This document shows, piece by piece, positions 17,883 to 27,502 of a stretch of DNA of 64,000 nucleotides. The DNA is from Clostridium sporogenes (lineage in GTDB: Bacteria > Bacillota > Clostridia > Clostridiales > Clostridiaceae). The stretch spans positions 2,108,001 to 2,172,000 of the forward strand of contig NZ_CP011663.1 in the NCBI RefSeq assembly GCF_001020205.1. Direction: 5' to 3'. The notes beneath the pieces were generated by a model, which was not told the DNA's origin, ran no database searches, and saw nothing but the letters and a program-made list of their open reading frames with translations. Positions within the stretch are counted from its first letter, which is position 1, and each line of letters opens with the position of its first letter. The translations under genes were made by a program, and so were the position numbers.

Positions 17883-19592
17883 TTAAATTTTGAATTTAGA
17901 AATTTCTTCTTTTAATTTATTAGCACTTTCTTCTGATTTTAGAGCTTCTTGAAGTACATCATTTGATTTATTATTTACTTCTAATATTTTACTTGCAATG
18001 TCTGTAGTACCTCCCGCACCTTCACTAGCAGCCTGTGCTACTCCTTCTATAGTTTTAAGGACATCCTGCAATGATGCTAAAAGTTCCTGTGAAGTTGAGC
18101 TAAAATCCATTACAAGGGTATCTACGAAACTAGCATCTTCGCTATATTTATCCGCCACATTTAACATAGTCTTATAATCATTATCCATATCTGTAGATAC
18201 AAAAGTTAATAGGTTACTTGAACTATCAGAAAGATTTTTTACTGATTCTATTACTTTAACTGTTATACTTTGTATTTCTGTTACCGTATCCTTTGATTGT
18301 TCCGCAAGTTTTCTTATCTCATCAGCTACAACTGAAAATCCCTTTCCTGCTTCCCCTGCCCTGGCAGCTTCAATAGCTGCATTTAATGCAAGAAGATTTG
18401 TTTGTGATGTTATATCCATTATGGAATCTGAAAGTACATTTATTTGTTCTACAACCTTTGAAGCTTCTATAGCTCTTTCAAGTTCTGTTTTTGTATTTGT
18501 AAATATTTCCTTAGCCTTTTTCTGAGAAGCTTGTACATTTGATTTTGTATCCTCTGCTCTTTTATTTATTTCCCCTGCTTGAGTGGCACCTTCCTGAGAT
18601 TTTTGTGCAATAGACTGAACAGCTCTTTCTATATCCTGGGAAGTTGCTGACATCTCTTCAGCTGAAGCTGCAGTTTCTTCCATATTAGCAGAAAGTTCTT
18701 CTGTAGTTGCAGAAACCTCCTCTACATCATTATTCAAATCTGTAACATTAGTTTTTATACTATCTACAACTGTTTCAATATTGTCTACACTTTCGTTAAC
18801 AGTCTTAATAATATCCTTTATATTATGTATGAATTTATTTAAACTTTTAGCAAGATCATTTATTTCATCCTTAGAATTAACTTTTATTTCTTGAGTTAAA
18901 TCTCCTCCTCTTTCAGATAATTCATCTAATTCTCCCTTTAAAACATTTAAAGAATTTCTTATACGCTTTATAATAAGCATTCCTACTACCGCACCTATAG
19001 TTGATAATAATATCATTAAAGTTAAATTTATTTTCATAGCAGTATTAAACTGTTTGTCCCCTTCTAAGCTAATCTTTTCTGTTTTACTTTTGTTATACTG
19101 AGCCAATTTTAATAAAGAAGAGGATGCATTATCAAAAGATTCCTTGGATTCTCCCCTCATTATTTTCATTGCTTCCTCTGTTTTTAATTGTTTGCTTAAA
19201 GCAATTACCCTCTTATTTGATTGTAAATATTTATTCCATTCCTTTTCTACAGTGTTAAGTAGCTCTTTATCCTCTTTTGAGTTTACACCTTTTTTATAAA
19301 GAATTAAATATTTTTCTACTTCCTTACTTTTTTCTTCCATTTCTTTTTCTTTTTCCTTCATCATTTCTGCATTGGTAGAAATAATGTGATCATATTCTAG
19401 TATTCTAAAATCTGATGTAATTGTATTTAATTCCTCTGAATATATTATGGAAGGAACCCAATATTTTGAAATTTCAGTAGACATCTTATTCACATCATCT
19501 AAATTTTTTATAGAATATCCCCCAATAAATAGAATTGCACCTACTAATATACCTACAAGAAAAATTAGCTTACCTTTTATCGTTTTTATCAA
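17883..19592 (-). CDS. Methyl-accepting chemotaxis protein (copy 2)
   Basis: This 569-residue chemoreceptor has the same layout as the one at 7000-8709: membrane helix, four-helix extracellular domain, second membrane helix, HAMP, signalling domain with the same tip sequence. The cytoplasmic half is nearly identical between the copies, while substitutions cluster in residues 30-210, the likely ligand-sensing part. The upstream region is also shared, so this is a segmental duplication that has begun to diverge in specificity. The ribosome binding site is AAGGGGG. Confidence 0.95.
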   Translation of the reverse strand: MIKTIKGKLIFLVGILVGAILFIGGYSIKNLDDVNKMSTEISKYWVPSIIYSEELNTITSDFRILEYDHIISTNAEMMKEKEKEMEEKSKEVEKYLILYKKGVNSKEDKELLNTVEKEWNKYLQSNKRVIALSKQLKTEEAMKIMRGESKESFDNASSSLLKLAQYNKSKTEKISLEGDKQFNTAMKINLTLMILLSTIGAVVGMLIIKRIRNSLNVLKGELDELSERGGDLTQEIKVNSKDEINDLAKSLNKFIHNIKDIIKTVNESVDNIETVVDSIKTNVTDLNNDVEEVSATTEELSANMEETAASAEEMSATSQDIERAVQSIAQKSQEGATQAGEINKRAEDTKSNVQASQKKAKEIFTNTKTELERAIEASKVVEQINVLSDSIMDITSQTNLLALNAAIEAARAGEAGKGFSVVADEIRKLAEQSKDTVTEIQSITVKVIESVKNLSDSSSNLLTFVSTDMDNDYKTMLNVADKYSEDASFVDTLVMDFSSTSQELLASLQDVLKTIEGVAQAASEGAGGTTDIASKILEVNNKSNDVLQEALKSEESANKLKEEISKFKI

Positions 19593-19982
19593 TTTTATTT
19601 CCCCCTTACTGTTATTAATACTTTATTCTATTGTTATTTTTGTGCTCCCCCATATATTTTAAAGACATAATCTTTAAACATATAATAGTTTATATAATTA
19701 AAGATATTGTTTATAACTAAACTTTATCTGTACTAAGAAGTTTATAATTTCATAATTAATAATAATATAATTATATTTAAGATAAGTATCAATATCAATA
19801 CTTTGTAGAAAAAACTATAATTATATATTATATTGATGATTTTTGTAATTTACAATTTAAAAACAATTGAATCTTTTAATAATTTCAAATAATATAAAAC
19901 CTATATTTTTATGAATTTATTATATTTCTATTATTCTACTTATAACAAATTTATCATTATTTAGTGAAAATTTTCATATAAA
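19593..19982. other. Upstream region of chemoreceptor copy 2 (duplicated DNA)
   Basis: This 390-bp stretch without genes aligns by eye with 8710-9128. Shared features include the order of AT-rich blocks and TATCAATACTTTGTA-GAAAAAACTATAAT. The 13-bp inverted repeat of copy 1 is not conserved. Confidence 0.6.
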
Positions 19983-20028
19983 AACTCCTTCCTAGTTTTA
20001 TACTTTTAGTTTTCACTAGAAAGGAGTT
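19983..20028. terminator. Hairpin terminator downstream of msrA
   Basis: AACTCCTTCCTAGT pairs with ACTAGAAAGGAGTT with one mismatch, and A/T tracts lie outside. It is a close relative of the hairpin at 9129-9173, consistent with the duplication extending this far. Confidence 0.8.
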
Positions 20029-20076
20029 CTTAGTTTTGCATTTTAAAAAAAGTTATACATAATTAATAAAAAATAA

Positions 20077-20550
20077 TTAATCTAAATGTATATGACAATA
20101 ACCTTCTGGATTTTTCTTTAAATATTTTTGATGGTATTCTTCAGCCTCATAAAAACATTTTAAGGGCTCTACTTCAGTAACTATTGCTTTCTTATAATTT
20201 TTCTGTTCCCTAGATTTGCTTTCTGTAATTATATTTAAATCTTTTTCATTTAAATAAAATATTCCTGTTCTATATTGTGTTCCCCTATCATTCCCCTGTT
20301 TATTTAATACTGTTGGATCTACTATGCTCCAAAATTTATTTAATAGTTCTTCTAAGGAAATAATACTTTCATCATACTTTATGTAACAAGCTTCTGTATG
20401 ACCTGTAGTCCCACTGCATACCTCTTTATAACTAGGGTTTTCTTTTATTCCATTAGCATAACCTACTTTTGTTTCCACTATGCCTTTAATTCTTGACATA
20501 TATTCTTCTACTCCCCAAAAACAACCTCCAGCTAAAACTATTTCTTTCAT
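20077..20550 (-). CDS. msrA: Peptide methionine-(S)-S-oxide reductase MsrA
   Basis: This 157-residue enzyme reduces methionine-S-sulfoxide in proteins and repairs oxidative damage. The catalytic motif GCFWG has Cys at residue 10; YANG, GHTE and the PTVLNKQGNDRGTQYR block are all present. I chose ATG 20550, which places MKEIVLAGGCFWG at the N terminus and has GGAGGTG 8-14 bases upstream. Methionine at 20595 lacks a ribosome binding site. The resolving cysteines of longer MsrA forms are not obvious. The gene is a single-gene unit on the minus strand. Confidence 0.95.
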   Translation of the reverse strand: MKEIVLAGGCFWGVEEYMSRIKGIVETKVGYANGIKENPSYKEVCSGTTGHTEACYIKYDESIISLEELLNKFWSIVDPTVLNKQGNDRGTQYRTGIFYLNEKDLNIITESKSREQKNYKKAIVTEVEPLKCFYEAEEYHQKYLKKNPEGYCHIHLD

Positions 20551-20595
20551 AATTAACACCTCCATAATTTCTTTAAAAACTCTTAATAACTTCAA

Positions 20596-20918
20596 CTAGC
20601 AATTACTTAAACTTTATATATTCCTTCATAATTAAGTTTAGAAACACTTTAAAAGTTTATATTTATTCTATTATAGTTAATTTTAAAATCTTTAATATTT
20701 CATGTTTCTACTATGCTTCCCTATTTGTAGTATTCACTTAACTTAAATAAAAACTCTATCTAAATTAAATCTTCCTTTATGTTAGATTAATTATACTATA
20801 ACCCTTTACATATTTTAATATCTATGTTTAGTAAGTTTCAATATTTGTTATATTTTTCTAAAGGCCTAAAGGGGAACTACGATAATATAAAAAATTAATA
20901 TTATTGGAGGTACTTAAT
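20596..20918. other. Divergent intergenic region msrA / double receiver gene
   Basis: AT-rich spacer with no gene. GGAGG at 20907-20911 is the ribosome binding site of the gene that starts at 20919. No operator-like palindrome stands out. Confidence 0.5.
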
Positions 20919-21710
20919 ATGTATACCGTTCTTCACATAGAACAAAGCGATTTTTTTTGCAAAATGGTAGAAAATATTTTAAGAGAAAAAAATTATGATT
21001 ACATAGCTACAGACAGTTTTAATGAGGCTTATAATCTAATAAAAGAATATGACATAGATCTTATAATAACTTCCCTTTATGGCAAAGGTGGAGATATAGA
21101 AGATTTTATAAAAAATATTGGATATATGGCTTCTAATGAAATACCTATATTTATAGTTACAAGCGATAATGATCATGAGAAGAAGAAAAATCTTCTTAAT
21201 CTAGGTGTATTTGATTATTTATTAAAAGATGATTTAAAAGAAGAGATTACAAAGCATGTAGATGCAGTATTCCAAGATGATGAATATATGAAAAATTTAA
21301 AGGAAGCAAAAATTGCAATTATAGATGATAACTCCTTTGATTGTACTCTAGAAAAAGATATGTTAGCAAGATATGGCATTCAAAATGTAGATTATTATAA
21401 TTCTGGTAAAGAATTATTTAATAGTAATAAAAAATATGATATGTATTTAATTGATATGGTATTAGAAAATGAATTCGGAAAAACTTTAATAAGACAAATA
21501 AGAAGAAATAATATAAACTCTTCTATAATAGCTGTTACTGTATTAGACAATAATAAAACTCTATCTAATATTTTAAATTGTGGAGCAGATGATATTATAA
21601 ATAAGCCCTTAGATGAAAACTTATTTATAGCTAAATTAAAGTCTAATATAAGAATCTATACGTTGAATAAAAAAATAAAGAGCATACTAAAAGAAATGAA
21701 AAATAAATAA
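20919..21710 (+). CDS. Tandem double receiver (REC-REC) protein, first receiver degenerate
   Basis: The 263 residues form two receiver domains and no recognisable output domain. The first (about 1-120) has lost the acidic pair (HIEQS) and carries Ser52 where the phosphoacceptor Asp is expected (LIITSLYG). The second (about 128-250) keeps IIDD, D179 in LIDMV and a Lys in NKPL, so only it should be phosphorylated. The C terminus is a short basic helix. ATG 20919 is chosen because GGAGG lies 8 bases upstream, inside an apparent TTG-initiated extension. The kinase partner is not adjacent. It may work by protein-protein contact in chemotaxis or sporulation-type phosphorelays (inference). Confidence 0.8.
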   Translation: MYTVLHIEQSDFFCKMVENILREKNYDYIATDSFNEAYNLIKEYDIDLIITSLYGKGGDIEDFIKNIGYMASNEIPIFIVTSDNDHEKKKNLLNLGVFDYLLKDDLKEEITKHVDAVFQDDEYMKNLKEAKIAIIDDNSFDCTLEKDMLARYGIQNVDYYNSGKELFNSNKKYDMYLIDMVLENEFGKTLIRQIRRNNINSSIIAVTVLDNNKTLSNILNCGADDIINKPLDENLFIAKLKSNIRIYTLNKKIKSILKEMKNK

Positions 21711-21733
21711 AATGAAAATATTTGATGCTAATA

Positions 21734-21787
21734 AAATATTTAAAGGCTGTAAAAATTTCCAGAAATATTTACAGCTTTTAAATATTT
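21734..21787 (+). terminator. Terminator after the double receiver gene
   Basis: AAATATTTAAAGGCTGTAAA (21734-21753) pairs with 21768-21787 with a single G-T pair and is followed by T-rich DNA. It lies 24 bp after the stop codon. Confidence 0.85.
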
Positions 21788-22174
21788 CTAATTTGATTCT
21801 TTTAAATCATCTTTAGCTTTTACAAGTCAACTTAAAGCTCTTGTTTTATCTCTAGAAATCCAGCATCTTTAATAATTTTAAATCTTGATTTAGATGCAAT
21901 AATTATGTAGTTTTCATACTGCGAATACATAACAATCCATATCATATATTCTATAAATAAATTCTTCAATAAATATATTTTATTTGTATTTTATAATCTA
22001 CAATCATCAAATCAATTGAACATTTTATTTATATTCTGTACTTGTCATATAAAGAGCTAACAGAATTAATATTTGTACAACTGGCAATGTAAAAACAATT
22101 CTATACTTGCTATATAAAAATCTACCTTTAATGTTTCAAGTTGTTCTATAATTTTTTATCAAGAATTAAAATTA
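21788..22174. other. Intergenic region, no gene seen
   Basis: This is 390 bp of AT-rich DNA between a plus-strand terminator and the 3' end of a minus-strand kinase gene. TACTTGTCATATAAA and TACTTGCTATATAAA recur about 65 bp apart, an imperfect direct repeat of unknown meaning. Confidence 0.45.
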
Positions 22175-23635
22175 CTATATTTCTTTAATAATAAATTTTA
22201 TTCTAGCTCCACCATCTTCTTTATTTTCTGCTGTGATCCATCCATTATGCTTTTCAACTAAAATTTTTACAATATACATTCCTAAACCAGAATGTCCCTT
22301 TTCTTTAAATCTTGAGCTATCACCTCTATAAAATTTTTCGAAAACATAGCATAATTCCTTATCATTAAAACCTGTTCCTTCGTCTTCCACAATAAATTTT
22401 ATAATATGATTATATATTTTCACTTTAGTAATGATTAACTTTCCACTGGGTGTATACCTTATGGCATTAGATATTATATTGTCTAATATTTGTTCTAACC
22501 TTTCAGCATCTATAGAAAATTCCCTATTTAAATCAAAATTCTTTTCTAAAAGTAATTTAAACTCTATATTTTTATCCTTACATAATACTTTATAATCCTG
22601 TTGTTTCTTTTCTAAGAATTCAATTATATCTACCTTTACAGGAACTAAATCAAAGTTTTTATTTTCTATTTCCGATGCCAGATTAATATCCGAAATAAGT
22701 CTTCCCATTCTCTCTGTATTAGCTTTTATAATATTTAAATATTTTTCTACTCTAATTGGATCTTTAATTCCCCCTTCTATAAGTACCTCCACATGTCCTT
22801 GGATAACAGTAATAGGAGTTTTCAAATCATGGGCTATGGCTTTTATCATTTCTTTTCTGTCTTCTTCCATAATCCATTGTTTATTTAGTGATTCTTTTAA
22901 AGCATTTTTCATCTCTTCAAAAGAAGAAACTAATTTTCCTAACTCATTATTACTTTTATAATTTATTTTAAAATCCAAATCCTTTTCTTTTATCTTATTT
23001 GAAGCATCTATTATTTCATTTATAGGCTGTTGAATACTTTTAATTAATTTTCTTGTAAAAATAATTGTAAAAATAATTATATATACAAAAGGGGAGAATG
23101 GTAAGAATACTTGAAATACACGAACTATTTTTTCATTTTTATCTTTCTTCACACTTGTCTCAATATTGTATTTAATTATAGCAACGCCTTTCACATTGGA
23201 ATCACTATCTAATATAGGTATATACCTTTTAACCTTTGATCCAAAAACACTAGCTCTATCAAGATTATCAATATCTGTTTTATTTATTGATTCTATCAAT
23301 TGTTTTTTATTCTTTATTATTCTTTCTTTTTCATTTCCATATATAATTTTACCTTCTAAATCTGTAATTTGATACCCTATACCTTTCTTAGGAATTAAAC
23401 TTTCAAGTTCTAATCTATTTTTATCCCCTAATATATTTTCTCCCTTAGTAACTATAAACTGCTGAATTTTATCAGACTGTTTTTGATAATAGTTATCTGG
23501 TTTTAGCATAGGATCTTTTGGAAAATACATAATAAATAAATAAGTACCTATAGTAGCTATTGTACATACCATACTTAAAAATATAATTAATAGAAAAGTA
23601 CTTATAGTTTGTGTTTTTAAGGATGCTTTTTTCAT
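22175..23635 (-). CDS. Sensor histidine kinase
   Basis: This 486-residue kinase has membrane helices at about residues 12-35 and 175-195 flanking an extracellular domain of about 140 residues, a HAMP domain, and the phosphorylation motif AIAHDLKTPITVIQGH at about residue 268. It also has an N box (NIISNAIRYTPS) and a G box (GHSGLGMYIVK). It overlaps the upstream response regulator gene by four bases (ATGA). Its architecture resembles kinases controlling peptide-antibiotic ABC transporters in clostridia (for example CprK-like), and such a transporter operon lies just upstream. The functional link is inference. Confidence 0.93.
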   Translation of the reverse strand: MKKASLKTQTISTFLLIIFLSMVCTIATIGTYLFIMYFPKDPMLKPDNYYQKQSDKIQQFIVTKGENILGDKNRLELESLIPKKGIGYQITDLEGKIIYGNEKERIIKNKKQLIESINKTDIDNLDRASVFGSKVKRYIPILDSDSNVKGVAIIKYNIETSVKKDKNEKIVRVFQVFLPFSPFVYIIIFTIIFTRKLIKSIQQPINEIIDASNKIKEKDLDFKINYKSNNELGKLVSSFEEMKNALKESLNKQWIMEEDRKEMIKAIAHDLKTPITVIQGHVEVLIEGGIKDPIRVEKYLNIIKANTERMGRLISDINLASEIENKNFDLVPVKVDIIEFLEKKQQDYKVLCKDKNIEFKLLLEKNFDLNREFSIDAERLEQILDNIISNAIRYTPSGKLIITKVKIYNHIIKFIVEDEGTGFNDKELCYVFEKFYRGDSSRFKEKGHSGLGMYIVKILVEKHNGWITAENKEDGGARIKFIIKEI

Positions 23636-24321
23636 ATTTTATTTCTCTCCCATCTATAACCTACTCCCCATACCGTAGCTATATGATTAAGAGATGTATT
23701 TCTTTTTATAAACTTTGCTCTTATCTTTTTTATATGTTCTGCTACTGTATTTGAATCCCCTTCTGCATCATATCCCCAAACTTTTTCATAGATTTGTTCT
23801 TTAGAAAACACCTGTTCTGGATGTAATGCTAAAAGCTCCACTATATCAAATTCTTTAGCTGTAAAAAGTATTTCCTCCTCTTCATAATCAACTTTACGAC
23901 TATTAATATCTAAAGTAAGTTTTCCAAAGCTCATCTTAGATCTATTATTTAAAGGAACTCTTTTTTCTCTTCTAAGGTGAGCCTGAACTCTTGCTTTTAA
24001 TTCTTTTATGCTAAAGGGCTTTACTATATAATCATCTCCGCCTACTGAAAGACCTTTAATTTTATCAACCTCACTTTGCCTAGCACTTAAAAATATTATA
24101 GGACAGGATACTTTGTCCCTTATCTTTTGGCAAACCTGAAATCCATCAATATTAGGCATCATTATATCAAGTAAAATAATATCTATATCTTTATCACAGT
24201 ATTCTATAGCTTCTCTAGCATTACTAGCTGTAATAACGCGGTAACCTTGATCCTGAAAATAATCCTTTATAAAAGATACTATATCATCTTCATCATCTAC
24301 TATTAATATTTTTTCCTGCAT
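23632..24321 (-). CDS. OmpR-family response regulator
   Basis: The 229 residues comprise a receiver with LIVDDEDD, D52 in ILLDIMMP and VKPFS, and a winged helix from about residue 130 (FTAKEFDIVELLALHPEQVFS, then NTVAEHIKKIRAKF). ATG 24321 starts the protein at MQEKILIVDD and has AGAGGTG 6-12 bases upstream; a longer frame to 24378 adds 19 residues without family resemblance. It is paired with the kinase that overlaps its 3' end. Confidence 0.93.
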   Translation of the reverse strand: MQEKILIVDDEDDIVSFIKDYFQDQGYRVITASNAREAIEYCDKDIDIILLDIMMPNIDGFQVCQKIRDKVSCPIIFLSARQSEVDKIKGLSVGGDDYIVKPFSIKELKARVQAHLRREKRVPLNNRSKMSFGKLTLDINSRKVDYEEEEILFTAKEFDIVELLALHPEQVFSKEQIYEKVWGYDAEGDSNTVAEHIKKIRAKFIKRNTSLNHIATVWGVGYRWERNKI

Positions 24322-24488
24322 ATAAACACCTCTATTTTTGCATTTTAATAATATTATAGCATGTACATTTAAATGCAATAGTTTTTAAGCTTTATACTTT
24401 ACAAATTAAATTAGATATAAATTAAATTTATAAATATTCTAAACATTTATCGTCTCTAACTTTTAGTAGAAAAACTTCCCTAAGTATT

Positions 24489-24672
24489 AAATTCAATAAA
24501 CAGATTTCTAAGCTTTAGAGGGAGTTTTTACTCCCTCTAAAGCTTATTAACAGACTTCTTAGGAGTTCTACTCCTTAGAAGTCGTTATCTTTTAGGAGAA
24601 ATCGTTATCCATGGACATAGCCGTTCTTTACTTCCACTTTGAAGAATAGAGCTGGTAGTCATCGGATAAATC
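24489..24672. repeat. Interspersed hairpin repeat, family 2, copy A
   Basis: The element contains two perfect adjacent hairpins, a 15-bp stem (24510-24524 with 24531-24545) and a 13-bp stem (24553-24565 with 24571-24583). These are followed by TTATCCATGGACATAGCCG, TTCTTTACTTCCACTTTG and GTCATCGGATAAAT. The same ordered blocks occur on the opposite strand at 34709-34895, and the block TTTCTCCTAAAAGATAA at 49436-49612. It separates the two-component genes from the ABC operon. The rest of 24322-24773 holds nothing else visible. Confidence 0.65.
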
Positions 24673-24773
24673 CTCTATATATAAAATTCTGATTTAGCTT
24701 ATATACGTTAAGCCAAGCAGTATGAAGGTATAAAAATATAGCAATAACATAAATTATGCTTATGTCTTACTCT

Positions 24774-25550
24774 TTAGCATTTCAAATCTTTTCTAGTAAA
24801 AATCAATGTACTTAAAAAACTGCATATAAGTAGACAGGATACAACTGGAATATAAAAATCAGTTCTTTTTCCTAAACTTAAAAGTCTAATTATATTATGA
24901 AAAGGTAAAAATATAATTTGCAGCCCATGTCCTATATATATCCCTCCTATTAAAGAGCATATAACAATTAACAAGGCTGCCACAGACTTAGACACCATTG
25001 AGGAAATTAAAGAAGCCAAAGCTAAAATTGCAATACTTACAAAGTACATTAATGCTACAACCTTAAAATTATATATATAAGCTCCTAATTGATCATAAAC
25101 TTTAGGTATATTGTAAAAGTTAGTTACAGTTGCCCTAGGAAATAAAATATAGCCACTAATTACAGAAAGAATAAAAAATACAACAAATATAACTAATGAA
25201 AATAAACTTTGAACTATCAACTTAGAAACCCATAACTTAATTTTACTATAGGGTCTTATTAATATAAGCCTATAAGCACCAGATTCATACTCTCCACTTA
25301 AACTATCTATAAAAAGCATTGGAAGAACTATTAAAAATAGAATTAATGCTAAATCTTTCATTATAAAAACAGGTAAATTCAGAGAATTTAGCTTTGTAGA
25401 TATATCTGGGTTATAAAAACCTATACCTGCTCCAAAGGTTTTATACCAACAAATATTAAATATAAAATCAAGTAAAAGTATAATAAAACAGGCCTTATTC
25501 TTTTTTCTTCCTCTCATTCTTAAAAATTCGCTAATAATTAACTCTTTCAT
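24774..25550 (-). CDS. ABC transporter permease
   Basis: This 258-residue integral membrane protein has about six hydrophobic segments (near residues 20-40, 58-78, 108-130, 155-178, 185-208 and 228-248). It has the layout of ABC-2 type permeases of lantibiotic/bacitracin immunity transporters (BcrB/SpaE/SpaG-like). It is the third gene of the ATPase-permease-permease set. Its start codon is preceded not by a normal ribosome binding site but by a hairpin element shared with the HIT gene at 3925. The substrate is unknown. Confidence 0.8.
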   Translation of the reverse strand: MKELIISEFLRMRGRKKNKACFIILLLDFIFNICWYKTFGAGIGFYNPDISTKLNSLNLPVFIMKDLALILFLIVLPMLFIDSLSGEYESGAYRLILIRPYSKIKLWVSKLIVQSLFSLVIFVVFFILSVISGYILFPRATVTNFYNIPKVYDQLGAYIYNFKVVALMYFVSIAILALASLISSMVSKSVAALLIVICSLIGGIYIGHGLQIIFLPFHNIIRLLSLGKRTDFYIPVVSCLLICSFLSTLIFTRKDLKC

Positions 25551-25559
25551 AAATTATAT

Positions 25560-25616
25560 TTAGTGAGAATGTACATTATAAAAATACAAATACTCACTAA
25601 GTACTCACTTCCTTTC
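25560..25616 (-). promoter_or_regulatory. Hairpin between SD-like sequence and start codon, second copy
   Basis: On the minus strand AAAGGAAGTGAGTAC precedes TTAGTGAG (25600-25593), a 25-base loop, CTCACTAA (25567-25560), then ATATAATTTATG. The final part, CTCACTAAAnATAATTTATG, is the same as in front of the HIT gene at 3925 apart from one base, although the coding sequences are unrelated. Confidence 0.55.
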
Positions 25617-25710
25617 AGTTGTATAATAAAAATCTTTATATATAACAATTCTTAATTTCAATTGTAGTCTTACTTTTAAATATCCTATAATCTATTAAAT
25701 GATTATAAAA

Positions 25711-26562
25711 TCAAATAAAATTATCTCTTTTAGAAAATATAATACAAGTTATAAATGTAAAGATAATTATATAGGCTGCTAAAACACCTAAAATCCAATG
25801 ATTTAATATTGGTTTTTCAGCCAAAACAAAACATATACCAATATATTGAATCTGAGGAATAGTACTTAAATATAATTTTTCCACTATTTTAATAAGATTT
25901 ATACTATTATGTGGATTCCTAACTAACATAATGTGCCATTGCTCAATAATTTTTGAAAAAATAAAACTTCCCATTAAAAAACATATACATGCAGCTATAG
26001 TTCCTGTAGAACTCTTAAAAGTCACTGAAAAAAGAGCAAATACAGAAAGTATTGCTAAAACAGTTAAAAATCCTAAGGCATAGTATTTTAAAGAATACAA
26101 GATAGCATTTAAGTTACTTACGGTGCTACTATGGAAAAAAAGCTTTACTCTATATAATTTAGGTGCTATAAAATATCCAATTGCTGTAGACAATATAAAA
26201 TATGCTACAAAGAATATAAACATTGTAACTATGATAGAGGCTATTTTTGCAAAATATATTTCTTTAAAAGAATACCCTCTTATCATAATCAGTCTAATTT
26301 GACCCTTTCTATATTCTTCAGTAATTGATATACACACAAGTAAAATAACAATAAAATTAAATAAAGTAGCTAACATTTCCTGGAACATCATAAAGGAATA
26401 GTTGCCAAAGGACGTATACTCAGCACTAGTTATAGATGATTTCAAATTATTTCCAAGGTAATATTTCGAAGAACCTATTATAGCTAGAGGGATTAGTATA
26501 AAACAAAATAAAATTAATTTGTTCTTACATAACCTTTCAAACTCACTTTTAAAAAGTTCCAT
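25711..26562 (-). CDS. ABC transporter permease
   Basis: This 283-residue membrane protein has about six hydrophobic segments and the N-terminal pattern FKSEFERLCKNKLILFCFILIP, typical of ABC-2 permeases. Its ATG overlaps the stop codon of the ATPase gene by one base (TAATG), and its ribosome binding site AAGGAGGAAGC lies inside the ATPase 3' end, so translation is coupled. It is probably the heterodimer partner of the permease at 24774-25550. Confidence 0.85.
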   Translation of the reverse strand: MELFKSEFERLCKNKLILFCFILIPLAIIGSSKYYLGNNLKSSITSAEYTSFGNYSFMMFQEMLATLFNFIVILLVCISITEEYRKGQIRLIMIRGYSFKEIYFAKIASIIVTMFIFFVAYFILSTAIGYFIAPKLYRVKLFFHSSTVSNLNAILYSLKYYALGFLTVLAILSVFALFSVTFKSSTGTIAACICFLMGSFIFSKIIEQWHIMLVRNPHNSINLIKIVEKLYLSTIPQIQYIGICFVLAEKPILNHWILGVLAAYIIIFTFITCIIFSKRDNFI

Positions 26563-27304
26563 TATAAAGCTTCCTCCTTAGTTTTTAATATTTGCAAAAA
26601 TACCTCTTCAATATTTCCTTCTCCCATAGAAAGAAGCTCTTCTAAAGATCCTTTAAATTTCAATCTACCCTGATTTATAATTATAATTTTATTAGAAAAC
26701 TTTTGAAGCTCATCAAGTAAGTGACTAGATACTAAGAAGGTTATTTTAAATTCACTATTTAATTTTAAAATAATATCCCTTAAATCCTTAATTCCAATAG
26801 GATCTAAACCATTGGCCGGTTCATCTAAAATTATTATTTCAGGCCTTCCTAAAAGCGCCTGGGCAATACCTAATCTTTGTTTCATTCCTAGAGAATAAGT
26901 AGACACCTTATCATTTTCTCTATTTTTTAAATCTACAAGTTCTAAAACCTCATCTACTCTTTTTTCTCTTTCTTCTTTGAGTATATTGGGGTGTAATCTT
27001 ACAAGATTTTTTAAAATTTCTCTTCCTGTCATATACTCAAAGAATATAGGGCATTCTACTATGGCCCCAAGATTTAAAAGAGCTCCTTTTCTATCTTTAT
27101 TTACATCTATTCCATTAATTAAGATCTCTCCCTTAGTAGGCTTTATAAGACCTGTAAGTAATCTAATCATAGTTGTTTTACCTGCTCCATTAGGACCTAC
27201 AAATCCATATATATCCCCTTTTCAATATTTAAATTCATATTTTCTATAATAGTCTTTCCTTTAATATTTTTGCTTAAATTTTTAACTTCTATTATATTAT
27301 TCAT
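26562..27304 (-). pseudogene. ABC transporter ATP-binding protein, frameshifted
   Basis: The gene should start at ATG 27304 (GGAGG 7-11 bases upstream) and encode a BcrA-like ATPase. After about 29 codons (MNNIIEVKNLSK...LNIEKG) the frame is lost at a run of four G (27215-27218 on the plus strand reads CCCC). One extra G would restore GDIYGFVGPNGAGKTT, the Walker A motif, and join the long open part that continues to 26562 with signature YSLGMKQRLGIAQALL and Walker B IIILDEPANGLDP. The total length 743 is not a multiple of three. Either this is a real inactivating or phase-variable deletion or a base-count error in the sequence. Internal starts would lack Walker A and be inactive. Confidence 0.9.
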
Positions 27305-27502
27305 CTCTAAATCCTCCCTTTCTTTTCTCTGCACTTTTATATTAAAGGATAATTTTAAAGATTTTATAAAGATTAGGAAAATTTTTATATTATATATTCC
27401 TACAAATTGCAGTTCATTTTACTAAAGTAATCTAAACTCGTTTTATTAAAATATCCTATGCTTATTGGTAATACATAGAATTTTATTTAAAGTTAGTAAA
27501 AT

